Assembly: GCA_030280995.1 (NCBI GenBank)
Contig: JASXTE010000004.1
Location: 14,290,501 to 14,354,500 of the forward strand
DNA: 64,000 bases
Reading direction: 5' to 3'
From: Hemileia vastatrix
Lineage: Eukaryota; Basidiomycota; Pucciniomycetes; Pucciniales; Zaghouaniaceae
Part shown: positions 9,933 to 21,803 of the stretch, in pieces
Numbering within the stretch: position 1 is the stretch's first letter
How the letters are laid out: every line of letters starts with the position of its first letter
Translations under genes and position numbers: made by a program
The notes under the pieces: model-generated
The model's database searches: none
What the model saw: the letters and a program-made list of their open reading frames with translations, nothing else
Told to the model about the DNA's origin: nothing

Positions 9933-10626
9933 TTAGAAAAGATAATTTCTTTGAAATTGTTCAACATCATTATCAAAGCTTTGCATTAAAATTCTTCTTT
10001 TCATGAGGTCTTCATGGTTATTAGCTGGAGTTTCTTGAAAATAGGCCAGCATTTTTCGTTTCAACTCATTAGTAAAGTCAAGAAAAAGATAGCGATGAAA
10101 ATTTGGGTAATGATTGATATAGTCCGTCTTCACTCTACCAACATCATCAGTGTTGGTTATTTCGACAGCTAGAAGTTCAAATATGTTATTAAGTCATAGG
10201 TTTAGTCAATTTTGATTAAAAGTTTTTTTTTAGTAAGATAAATAGGGTCTTACATTTAGAGCCAGGAAACATAGTCTCAGCAAAGTTAGTTGGGGGTACT
10301 GGCATTATAGGATTAGGATCTTGTGAAGGCAAAATTAGGCCGGGATCCGTTGATGAAGATTGAACTTTTGAAGCTGTTTTTGATCTTATTCGTTTTAAGA
10401 AGACAGGAATTTTGGATTGCTTTTTAGAAGTTGAGGGATCAGGGAGAGCTGCTGGTCCTAAATATACGTTTGTTTTAGAAGGAACTATTGGCCGGTTGCA
10501 TTTGACTTTTTTCACACGGCCTAAGTCGCAAGCTGTTCTGCCAGGAAGATTAGGGTTGGACATTAAACAAGGTACCTGGTATCGAGCGCAGAGTTCACAT
10601 GGAGAGACAAGTTCTTTGGAAGACAT
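9933..10626 (-). CDS. Antisense accessory gene 2 in gypsy A: reversed Zn2Cys6-like protein, spliced
   Basis: ATG 10626 opens exon 1 (10626-10254). Exon 2 is 10168-9933. The 85-nt intron has a GTAAGA donor, a TGACTAA-like branch sequence and a CTTCTAG acceptor, and splicing joins the frames cleanly. Residues 10-49 read C-x2-C-x6-C, 12 residues, then C-D-x2 with R-x2-K-x-K-C. In this copy the fifth Cys is Gly (CDLG), whereas B keeps CDLC. A Ser/Pro linker and a helical C-terminus rich in aromatic and charged residues follow. The architecture matches antisense gene 1. The start lies about 120 bp from the 3' LTR, so an antisense promoter in or near the LTR is plausible. Confidence 0.65.
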
Positions 10627-10736
10627 ATTGATGAAGATGAATTTTATAGTTGATTAAAGAAGATGGTGGTTGAAGGTTAAAGATGAATATTGTGTTCGAC
10701 CACTTATGCAAAGCTTTAAGAATGGGGACATTCTCG

Positions 10737-10749
10737 ATTGGAGGGAGGA
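10737..10749 (+). promoter_or_regulatory. Polypurine tract of gypsy A
   Basis: A GGAGGGAGGA run directly precedes the 3' LTR start TGTGGTAGCC. This is the usual position of the plus-strand primer, and the same tract precedes the 3' LTR of B (50825-50834). Confidence 0.85.
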
Positions 10750-11855
10750 TGTGGTAGCCTAAAGTTTAGAAGGGCACCTAAGTAAGTAAATGGAGTTATT
10801 ACGGCGTGCAAGATTGGCGTTATTATTTTTTATTTTTTATATATAAAAGGGTTTTATTTAATTTATTTGAGTTTTAAATATGAAGAAATTGGTCACGAGC
10901 AAATGCCTACACAAATACAATTTATTTTGCGGAGAAAACTTATTTTTACGGTCTGAAAAATTTATAAGTATCAAGTCAAGTCACTCAAGAGCCTTGGGAA
11001 ATTTTCCCAGAATTTTTACTATTTTTCTTATATTTTTAAATGAATTTTAAAGTTTTATAGGAATATTTACGTTTTCAAAAATTACTTAACTTTGATGAAT
11101 TTTCACGGGGTAATTAGAGCTGCGCAGACTACGAAAATTAGTTTGGTATGTAAAAGGGAAGTAGCTCTATTATGTGTAATTTTTCTAGATTTTTTATTAT
11201 AGTTTTAAGGTTCTAATTGAGTCCGGAAGTCCGGACGGACTCCGTTTTGACTCCGTACGGGCTCCGGATTGACTCTGGAAGAGCTCTGGAGGGGAAAACT
11301 TAGGCACGTGACTAGGAATACTTAAGCGCTTCTCAAACTCGAAATTGAGAAGGGGGACACATCATACAGCTTAATCATTAACCACCACGGTCTCATTTTT
11401 TATTACTCAACAAATTAAATAAGTTATAATACCCTTATAACATTTATTATTTATACATAACATTTTAGAAATACAATTCAACAATTTAAATCACACTTCA
11501 TATAGGGTATCTTTAGAAAGGTCTTCATCGCTGGGACTCGATTATTGCTGTCTCATAAAAATTAAAATTATTATAAAAACATAAAAGTCAATCTTTACAG
11601 ATCTTTCACTGGTACACCTTAATTGTTGTAATCAGTATTTCTTTCTCAACAGCCACTTTCATTAAATCTCAATAAGCGTTAATTATTTTAGAGTTTCATT
11701 ATTTTTATCAATCAGATTCAAGTAGATTGGTTAGCTTAGTGATTTAGAATTCCCATTTTGTTATTTTTATTGGAAGGACGGGGTTTTCAGCTAAATCCAC
11801 ATATCTCCTCCGGATTCTGCTTACAGCAAGGCGACTGTAAGAGTTTACCTTACCA
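10750..11855 (+). repeat. 3' LTR of gypsy A
   Basis: It starts TGTGGTAGCC after the polypurine tract and ends TTACCA (or two bases later, CATA). It is about 1.1 kb and collinear with both LTRs of B. An internal block near 11220-11290 repeats CCGGA/GGACTCCG words. Confidence 0.92.
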
Positions 11856-11915
11856 TACCATATACATTAATTATTCCTCAAAAATTATCTTGAACCATTA
11901 TCAGTTACTTAGATA

Positions 11916-12165
11916 CACCACACAATATGGGGGGTGGACTTGCTAGCGAGTTCACAACCTTGGACCCAAACTCACCACAGATTGAACACACATTGAGCTA
12001 TTGAGAAAGGAACCATACAATCAGAGATGGAAACCACTCAGCAGAACATTTTTAGGTGGGTGTTAAAGTAGAGTTCAGTATGGGTTTAATATGAGTTCAG
12101 TCTGAGTTCCATCTGAGTTCAGATTGGGGAGTTGCTAGCAAGTCCACCCCCTATATTGCATAGTG
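11916..12165. mobile_element. CACTA-type MITE, copy 1 (250 bp)
   Basis: It starts CACCACACAATATGGGGGG and ends with the inverted counterpart CTATATTGCATAGTG. ATA is duplicated on both sides (11913-11915 and 12166-12168). Both ends continue into GACTTGCTAGC-type sequence. Subterminal GAGTTCAGT words are repeated. The interior matches copy 2 in reverse orientation. It has no coding capacity. Confidence 0.85.
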
Positions 12166-12732
12166 ATAAGCTTGTTTTGACTGGGATGTAAGCAATCAAG
12201 ACTTGCCTGAATTTAAACAAGCAATTATTAAATTCTTATATGAAGAAGAAGATAAAGATCTTGCAAAATTTGTTGAAGGTGAAGTGGAGAAAGGTTTGGT
12301 CAAGTGGAACATATCAATACCTCATACTACTGATTTCGCAGCTTCTCAAAAATGAACCTTACAAAATAACAATATTTTCTCTAAATTTTTGAAAGCTGCC
12401 ACTTTTGTAATTGATGATAGAAAAATTTGTCTCCTGATGGATCAAAAAGATCCAAATACTGATATAAAGGTATGATAAAATTTTTTATTTATCTTTAAAT
12501 AGTTTCTGATTTGTATTTCTTTTAGAGAAAGGCTCAATATAAGTGCCTCCGTGAACTTACCGGGGCTTCTCCAAAAGAATCTGATACTTCTATTGTATCT
12601 GAAGATATGTTGAATCAATTGACCCACTGGAAAAGGGTACAGTTGCTTGTGGATACTCACCCACTGTGTTTCAACATTACTGGAGTTTCAGAAGGGTATT
12701 GCTGTATTAATCCAACTAATCCTGAAGAGTAA
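12166..12732 (+). pseudogene. Fragment of an unrecognised gene, plus-strand copy
   Basis: Translation gives an acidic helical segment (FLYEEEDKDLAKFVEGEVEKG) interrupted by a TGA. A GT-AG intron follows at about 12472-12524 (donor GTATGA, acceptor TTTTAG), leading to a second exon ending in NPTNPEE at 12732. The first 260 bp are an inverted copy of the minus-strand fragment at 13023-13679. I do not recognise the family. The CACTA-type MITE abuts its left end. Confidence 0.5.
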
Positions 12733-12871
12733 ATGAACCTCACTTACTCGCCAATTCAACAATGGGAAGAGGAAATGGAAGGTTGTTATTAATATATTTT
12801 ATTTAGTATGCTTTTTTTGTTCATTGATTTTCTCATCTAAGCTCACCACTCCATGAGAAGTCAATTATGCA

Positions 12872-13159
12872 ATGCCTCCAAAAACCCCCTATTTCAAACG
12901 GGAGAAGATCCAACCTGATGGATGCACCAAGACAAAATATTTACCAAACAAAGATCCAATTATCACACCAATAGCGCCCAAAATAAATGAATCACCTGTC
13001 CTACTTTCATCTGAACCCAAGATTAATAATATAGATTCTTCCATGTCAGATTTTTTCCGAGAAGCTTGTGTGGAAGAAAATGATCCAGATTTGCAGAAGG
13101 TGCTAGTTGATCTAATTTTTTATCATCGATTACAAAAGCAGAAGCTTTCAAAAATTTAG
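12872..13159 (+). CDS. Short hypothetical reading frame
   Basis: A 95-codon ATG frame rich in Lys/Pro (MPPKTPYFKREK at its start) has no recognised domain. It may be the last exon of the plus-strand fragment just upstream, since acceptor-like sequence (CATCTAAG) lies before it. Its end overlaps the minus-strand fragment, so it may equally be a remnant. Confidence 0.25.
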   Translation: MPPKTPYFKREKIQPDGCTKTKYLPNKDPIITPIAPKINESPVLLSSEPKINNIDSSMSDFFREACVEENDPDLQKVLVDLIFYHRLQKQKLSKI

Positions 13160-13679
13160 AGAAAATATTGTTATTTTGTAAGGTTCTTTTTTGAGAAGCT
13201 GTAAAATCAGTAGTATGAGGTATTGATATGTTCCACTTGACTGACCCTTTCTCCACTTCACCTTCAACAAATTTTGAAAGATCTTGATCTTCTTCTTCAT
13301 ATAAGAATTTAATCCTTGCTCATTTAAATTCAGACAAGTCTTGATTGCTTACATCCCAGTCAAAAACAAGCTTATCTTTTTCCAAAAGCATTCGTTCCAT
13401 TGGAGGTGGAGTGTGGCTGTTTTCAGATGTTATAACCTTTCTCTTTTGGGCTGAAGGAGTTTGTTTCTCAGGCTTTTCAATTCAGAAAGTGTATTCAACA
13501 TTAATTGTAATCTGAGATTGCACACCTTCTTCATCATCCTCTTCATCATCAGAAATGTGTTGCTCAATAAAAGGAGGGTCAGTTAATTGTGTTTCCATTA
13601 AACCTGGGCCACTAAAAGGTGGATTAGTGAATGACATATTGCCAAAAGGATCATTGCTGTAATTTGGAGGGAATTTCAT
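13023..13679 (-). pseudogene. Fragment of the same unrecognised gene, minus-strand copy
   Basis: From ATG 13679 it encodes a Pro/Asn-rich N-terminus, an acidic run (DDEEDDEEG), a basic PSAQKRKV stretch and the FLYEEEDQDLSKFVEGEVEKG segment. Two internal stops (near 13482 and 13320) break it. About 250 bp (13122-13378) are an inverted duplicate of 12166-12430. Function is unknown. Confidence 0.5.
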
Positions 13680-13739
13680 TTCTGTTCAACAGATAGTGAG
13701 GGTTGAACATAATTCCTGCTTTACAAAAATAAACAATTA

Positions 13740-13938
13740 ATTAAATAAAAAAAAAGAAAAAAAACACACCTGAAAAAAATGAAACATTGGCAGGATAGAT
13801 TGAGGTAGATGGTTGTCAGCAAGAGGGTGGATTGAGATGCTGAAATGAAAAGAAAAAAAAAAAATAAATAAATAAAAATAAGAAAAAAAAAGAAAAAAAC
13901 GCATCTGAAAAAAATGAAACATTGGCAGGATAGATGTG
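13740..13938. repeat. A-rich tracts with a 133-bp direct duplication
   Basis: The words CTGAAAAAAATGAAACATTG and GGCAGGATAGAT occur twice, about 133 bp apart, each preceded by long A/AAAT runs. This could be duplicated element ends or replication slippage. No gene is seen. Confidence 0.6.
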
Positions 13939-13968
13939 GATGGCGGAGGGCAGATGGTGGGGAGATTG

Positions 13969-15007
13969 TGTAGAGAATGATGCCTTGCAGAAGCAGGTAA
14001 AGGTCTCTGATGTACTTGGAGGCTACACTATATACTGATGAGAGACTAGCTAAGTACATAGTATGGTAACACCATAACATCCCCCCACTTAGTTAGACGA
14101 ACATCACCCTACACTAATAATAAAAGGTTGTAACAAGAGACAATGAAAGAGAATAGTAAAATAATTTAAAAAAGAGTGTGTTAAAAATGTTAAAAGATAA
14201 TACACTAAGAAGCTAAATTATTCCAGTTTGTAGTTTAAAAGTATTAAATGAAAGTAAAGAAAATTTATAAGAAAAATTTGTACATCCTTCCCATCAAGAC
14301 ATCAACATATCACCAAGTATTGGAGTAGAAATTGAAGGAAAATAAGAAACTTGATGGAGTAGGTGAGGTGAGAGTGAACTGAGATTTGAGATATTTGGTA
14401 TGAAAATTGAGGATTGAGCAAGAAGGGAATTGTGAGCAGTGTGCGAAATGGTAGATTTCCGGACTTGCTTCTCTTTGATTGGTGACTTTAGAGAAATGAG
14501 ATAATGAGGTTTGGGGAATGCTGCCTGTTGAGGCCAACATGTGGCGAAGGTACAAGATTTAGAGAAAGGGGTGGTTAATGAGGTGGGTGTTGAGAATAGT
14601 TTGTGGCAAAAAGTTTTGCTCGTATCATCGCAAATCACGATGAGGGAAGATGCCTCATACACCATAGCGGAGTGGATGCCTTTGTTAGGCAGGATGATAA
14701 GATGGCACCCATACACTAAATTTAGAGAGGAAAATGCCATTTTTTTGGCTGAGGCAAGAACAGCACCCATACACTGTTTTGAGAGTAGAATTGAAAATAT
14801 GGCGCCCATACACCATGAGGAGGAGGAAAATTGCAGTATTGTTGCAATAAACGGGGTTCTACAAAGGGTTCTCCACAAGTGAGACAGCCCATAACCTGTA
14901 GAGAATGATGCCTTGCAGAACCAGGGAAAGGTCTCTGATGTACTCGGAGGCTACACTATATACTGATGAGAGACTAGCTAAGTACACAGTATGGTAACAC
15001 CATAACA
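13969..15007. mobile_element. TRIM-like miniature LTR element (1,039 bp)
   Basis: Two 111-bp direct repeats (13969-14079 and 14897-15007) start TGTAGAGAATG and end CACCATAACA, differ at only a few positions, and are flanked by the 5-bp duplication GATTG (13964-13968 and 15008-15012). The interior of about 817 bp has no retroviral domains. A long minus-strand open frame inside it looks fortuitous. TG...CA ends plus a 5-bp duplication fit an LTR element mobilised in trans. Confidence 0.85.
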
Positions 15008-16432
15008 GATTGATCCAGTGCTCAGCACTGGATCGTAGATTGTGGGAAAACTGACACTAATGGCAGACCCCTGTCAGATTTTGGCGCTAAAAATGCTGGG
15101 TAACTCTCCCAACTTTTTGTTTTTTGCACAAACCGTTTCTAATATGGCTGTATCTCACTTGGTGCATAGTAAAACCTTTAGAGATGCCTCCAGAGGAAAT
15201 TTTGCCACTCTCTGTAAAGCTCATTCTCTCCCCAGAAATCCATAATTACTATATCTCTTTTAGTAATTCAGTTTTAATCTTAGTAATTTTTATCTTCCTT
15301 CGAGTATAAGCTTTTTTATACAAATAAATTGGTTTCATAACCATTGCCGTGTTACATCTTAGTTAACTTAACTGAAAAGTTATTCCTGCTAATTTCCTTT
15401 AAGGATTATTCTCATTCAATTACTATCCACTTCCACCTATTTTTGCTACGCTCCACGGCGTAAAAAACATGGATGGAATCGATCTTTTATATAGACACAC
15501 TATTGTCATTACTTTTCCTTCATGCTCTTTTTCTCGGTAAGATTGTACGAAATAATAATAATTAATAAATCTTAAATGTTTTTTTGTTGAATTTTTCATT
15601 TAATTTCAATTTAATATAATATCTTTTTGTCTTTTGGATAAACATATTGTATCATAATTTATCAGGTCAAACCAGATTATATTAGAACCTACCAGAATTT
15701 ATTAGATCGTTATATATATAAATGTATGTATGTATTATACAATATATCGCAACACACATACCCACTCACATCTATATGGATACCTGATAAAAACTCCTAA
15801 ATCTAAAAAACGATCAACTTCGTTTTCTTTCTCTTTCACCTCCACCATTTCCTCCTCTTTCACTTACTCCTGCTCCTTTTTCCTTACCCCTCCTTTTTTT
15901 TTATTCTTACTCTTCATATACACTTAAACCTTCTTCTCCTTTTCCTACTTTCAAATTAAAAACTATAAACTCTTACTCCTTTTTCGAATTTCTAACCTTT
16001 TATTTCCTATCTGTCTCTTTATTTCTAGACTTTCGTACCTTTCCTATATTTCTCTTTCTTTCCATCTGTCTGCCTGATTTCTATCTCTATTTCCATCTCG
16101 GTATCTATACCTATATCTATATCTCTCCTCTCTCTCCCCACCCCTATCTCTCGCTCTGTTCTTTTTTTCCGTTCTCCATAACCTGTCTTAATCTGTCTCT
16201 GGACTTTCATCCCTCCTCTATACCTCTATTTACTTACATTACATATACATAAATACATCAAAGAGCCCACCTCCCCATACCGCTACGCACACCTGCACAT
16301 TTATTTTAATTTATACTTCCCCACCCACATTTTTTCACTTTCAAACTCAAAAAAATTAAACAAAATAAAGTAAGATAAAATAAAATAAAATAAATAAAAT
16401 ATAAAGAATATAAAATAAATCAATTTTTACAA

Positions 16433-16466
<34 letters not shown>

Positions 16467-16731
16467 TTCTAACTTTGCTTTTCCTTCCATTTTTTATTTT
16501 TTTAATTTTTTTTTCTAAGGATACATCCATACATACATTAATACATACATATACACATACTTGATCGAAAAAGAAAAAAATTCAATCATCATTGACGTAT
16601 TATCATCACACACACTCACATACCCCCCAAAAAAAAGAAGACAGAAGAGGAAGAAGGAAAAAAAAAACCTCCACAACTTTACTAACTTACAAATAAAATA
16701 TATAAAAAGCGTTATTACTAATCCTCTCTGC

Positions 16732-16770
<39 letters not shown>

Positions 16771-17016
16771 CTCAACTGTTCAACTTTTTCATACTATACA
16801 ATATATATATATATATATATCTACAAATCGTAAATACCCCACTGCAAGAAATAAGAAAATCAACCCACTCTCCACCTATATCTCACTGCTTTTCAAAGAA
16901 CTGCCAGGAAACCAACCATCCTTCACACATTTTCATTTTTTTCGTCATCTTTTATTTGGTTTTACTTACTTGACGGGAACATCTCATTTTCTTGAAACAC
17001 AATATACATAGAAGAA
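15008..17016. other. Intergenic region upstream of the wax-synthase-like gene
   Basis: No gene is seen. It holds a perfect short hairpin at 15012-15034, a pyrimidine-rich stretch (about 15790-16230) with CTATAT/CTCTCT runs, an (ATA)n tract near 16434-16464, a poly-A run at 16737-16766 and (AT)n near 16799-16820. The last 200 bp before ATG 17017 are the likely promoter. No clear TATA box was chosen. Confidence 0.6.
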
Positions 17017-18418
17017 ATGGAAATAGAAAACTTGATCTTGTTTGATAACATCTTCTTGCGGTTCTTTATCACTGTTATAAATTCAATCGATCCATCAGGA
17101 CTCTTCAGATTAGGATTCGATTTCACGGTCATCTTCATCCTCGTATTCTTAATCGCATTAACTGTTCCAAATAGATCGATTTTATTCCACTCATTAAGAG
17201 TAATATCATTTTTCTATGTACTTTTACCTATGATTCTCAAATTTACGGTGAATAAGAAATTTAGATTAGGACATCCATTATTAGAGGCGTTCATTTCCTT
17301 AGCTGGGCTTCAATTATTAGTACGCGCGGTGGATTTTTGTCTAGTTAGTTTGAGAGATGAAGATGCTCCGAAATGGATCATGCCGAGTGAAGAAGAACTT
17401 CAATTTCACCATAGACTTCGAGATGAAAATTTAATTCGATTAAAAAGCAAAGAACCCATCTTACCTCATCCAATCCCGCAAAAATGGGTCATAGTAGATA
17501 CTCCACCATTACTTTCGTTTGATCGAATACTTTATACGATTGATCTTTTAAGTTTGACAAGAGTTGGAACTTCATTACTTTTTCCTTGGCAATTTCGAGC
17601 TTTTGATTGGTCTTTGAAAACTTTAAAATCATCAAATCCACCTAGAAAATTTGGGGAAGCTACAAATTCTTTACTAATGAGTTTGGTCCATTACACGATT
17701 GCTTTCACATCGTTTGTTTATATCTATTATTTAGCATCAAGTTTACCAGAAGGATTAACAGATCTCAAACAATTGGATATCTATCAACACCGCCTATTTC
17801 TTGTAGCACTGATTTCATTATTGACTTTATATGCCTCTCTACCTGAAGCGATCATGTTTCCTATCTTACTCAAGTATCAAATTGTTCCACCGACTGCATT
17901 GGTATCGCTTTATAAGGACGTTTACCGATCATCTAGTTTAGAGGATTTATGGGGCGACCGATGGCATTTTTTGATTCGAAGATGTTCGACACGAACAGCC
18001 ACTTTGTTTCCATGGGGTAAGACGTATATTGGGAATCGATTTTGGGTGTTTGTAGTGAGGTGAGTTTGAGTTCAATTAGGCCTATGTGGACGAAAACTTG
18101 AAGAGATTGAATAGATATTATTTTACGTTATATGTTACAATGTGTGCAAGTGGGATGATCCATTCGTTTTTAATTGCGCGATCTTTACCAGTTCCAGTAG
18201 GGGATGATGGGATGAAGTACATTGGACTATTTATTGATTTTGAATCGATATTGTTTTTTACAAGTCAATTTTTTGGTATTGCCGTTGAAAGATACCTGCC
18301 ACGAGAAGTGCGGTGTTTATGGGCATGGACAGTGATGCTAGTGATGGGAGGACGGTATGTGAACTCAGTGCTTGGCAGAGGGATCATGAGTGCTTATGGG
18401 AGGGGGATGGATAGATAG
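17017..18418 (+). CDS. Wax-synthase-like membrane acyltransferase
   Basis: ATG 17017 starts a multi-span membrane protein with hydrophobic helices at residues about 38-50, 60-75, 90-110, 232-247 and 263-290. The segment LWGDRWHFLIRR matches the hallmark of the fungal wax synthase/MBOAT-like family, and the later SGMIHSFL supplies the expected membrane His. Such proteins transfer acyl groups to alcohols or sterol-like acceptors in the ER; the substrate here is unknown. The frame breaks at TGA 18061 and resumes from 18080. A 28-nt GT-AG segment (18052-18079) would join the halves in frame, but it is very short for an intron, so a frameshift is the alternative. The mannosyltransferase start codon lies 88 bp downstream. 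Confidence 0.7.
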
Positions 18419-18506
18419 AGATAATAGATGAATAGTGTGTTCATTTTGCATTTTGCATTGCGCATGAGAGTGAGTGAGTCCTGCGCTGCGTCCCGGCCAG
18501 CGAGCG

Positions 18507-20152
18507 ATGGCCCTTCAAATTCTCCGAGGCCTCTTTGCCAAGTCTCCGCGCGGACTGCACTACATTCCCCTCACTGCCCTGTCTGCAAACTCTCCTGTCC
18601 ATCATCACCATCCTGCTGCACATCATTTTTCTCTCCGCGCTCTCAGACCTCCTTTTTTACTTCCTCTCCTCCTCATCTTCTTCTTTTCCCTCGCTTTTTA
18701 TCTTCTTTATCTCCGCAACTGGCTCTTCTTTGACTTCCTCACTGAACCTAGAAAATCTATCCCCCCATTCGCCGCTCCAGGTTCAAATCCTGAGCCTACC
18801 GTGCCTCCCTTTCCTTCAAATCTTTCCCTTTCAATCCAAGTTCTTGACCACCTACATTCTAGGTTCAATTCTCTCCCTCTTCCTCCTTCTCAACTTTCTT
18901 GCCCTTCTCCTCTTGGCGCACATTCTCGTTATGCTTCCCTTGCATCTTTACAATTTCCCCGTGTCTTTTTCGCTCTCAATTTGCATTTCTCCGAGCAAGT
19001 CATTCCCACAATTGCCAAAGCTTTGATTCTCCTTGTAGACACTTTAGGTCCTAAAAATATCTTCATTTCAATTTATGAAAATGGTAGTTGGGATCTCACT
19101 TCCGTCGCTTTAGCCCATTTCGCCGCTGCTCTCACTGCTTTAGGTGTTGACCATGATTTTAGAACTGATAAAACTGACACAAAATGGAATCAAGTCGATC
19201 GAATTGCGCAACTGGCTACTTATCGTAATTTAGCTATGGCTCCTTTTCTCCCATCTGATTCAGTCAAACCGTTCTCTCATATCGTCTTCATTAATGATGT
19301 CTTTCTTTGTTCTAACGATCTTCTTGAATTAATTTATCAACGTCATTTTCAAAATGCTTCAGCTGCTTGTGGTACTGATTGGAGAGAAACGAACTCTTAT
19401 TTAGATCAATGGGGTTGGAGGAAAGAACCTGGCGTGGTTTTATATGATAATTGGGTTGCCCGTAGCTTAAATGGGTTTAGTTTAAGGTCTAGGTTGGATT
19501 CTTTAAATGAATGGCGTCATGGCTGGAATGTCATTTTTGATGGTGAAGTTGGAAAACAAGGTGAAGAGTGGAGAAAACGTTGGAGGGCTGGTTTACCGGT
19601 TCCTGTCTATAGCTGTTGGAATGGTGTTATAGCTTTAGATCCTGAACCTTTTCGCCCTCTGGTTACTACTACCCAAAATAACTACAACTTATCTTCTTCC
19701 CAATCGTCTATGACACCCCTAGATACTACTCGACCAGTTCGATTTAGAGCAGCTAATCCTAGAACTAAAGAATGCCCCGCTTCTGAATGTAAATTGATCG
19801 CTAAAGATTTCTGGACTTTAGGGTTTAATCGTTGGTTAATGGTACCCAGAGTTGCAGTAACGTATCAAGAAAAAATTTATCATCATCCTATACTTGAAGA
19901 AGGCACTAGAAGGAATAGAAGTTTTGAAGAAGGAGATTTCAAAAAAGATGAGCTAATTGATTGGAGTGAAACGAGTGAACCCAAGGAAGTTGTTTGTTGG
20001 CCTGTAGGTTTTTTATTTTTATTTTTTTCTATTGTTGTTGAGTAGACTTTGATTATTAATATGGGTTTGTGTAGGCTATTGATCGGTTTCATATTGATTT
20101 TTGGTGGAATCGGGTCATGGAGAAGCCTTTGAATATTTTAAGAGATGTTTAA
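18507..20152 (+). CDS. CAP59/CMT1-type alpha-1,3-mannosyltransferase (GT69)
   Basis: The start is ATG 18507; upstream in-frame codons contain no other ATG. An N-terminal basic stretch is followed by one hydrophobic anchor (about residues 45-70), as in a type II Golgi protein. The catalytic region contains the family signatures FFALNLHF, ISIYENGSWD, the metal-site-like HIVFINDVFLCSNDLLEL and YSCWNGVIALDPEPF. A 71-nt intron (20004-20074, GTAGGT...TGTAG) leads to exon 2 (20075-20152), which completes the usual CWP..H..FW ending and stops at TAA. CAP59/CMT1 relatives act in capsule or cell-wall mannan synthesis in basidiomycetes; the role here is inferred. No inactivating mutation is seen. Confidence 0.88.

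Positions 20153-21803
<1,651 letters not shown>

Larger units (their letters stand above)
1..11857 (+). mobile_element. Ty3/gypsy LTR retrotransposon A (5' end outside the window)
   Basis: The element begins inside gag, just before the CCHC knuckle, and runs through protease, RT, RNase H and integrase to a 3' LTR at 10750-11855. It is a close sister of complete element B at 39351-51926, with near-identical sequence along most of its length. Between integrase (ending at 6434) and the LTR lies an unusually long 4.3-kb 3' region with arrays of a short hairpin repeat, poly-A/AAT tracts and two spliced genes on the opposite strand. It carries disabling mutations that differ from those of B. The 5' LTR and the left target duplication lie outside the window, so its insertion site cannot be checked. 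Confidence 0.95.

Noticed and set aside
14294..14878. A 194-codon minus-strand open frame inside the TRIM-like element
   Set aside because: Low-complexity Ser/Pro-type composition, no domain, and overlapping open frames on the other strand. It is most likely fortuitous.
16025..16833. Basic and Phe-rich frames upstream of the wax-synthase-like gene
   Set aside because: They are translations of CT-rich and A-rich microsatellite DNA.
18535..19026. A 163-codon hydrophobic frame overlapping the mannosyltransferase gene
   Set aside because: It lies in another frame of a gene with clear family motifs and is Leu/Ser-rich from pyrimidine-rich codons.
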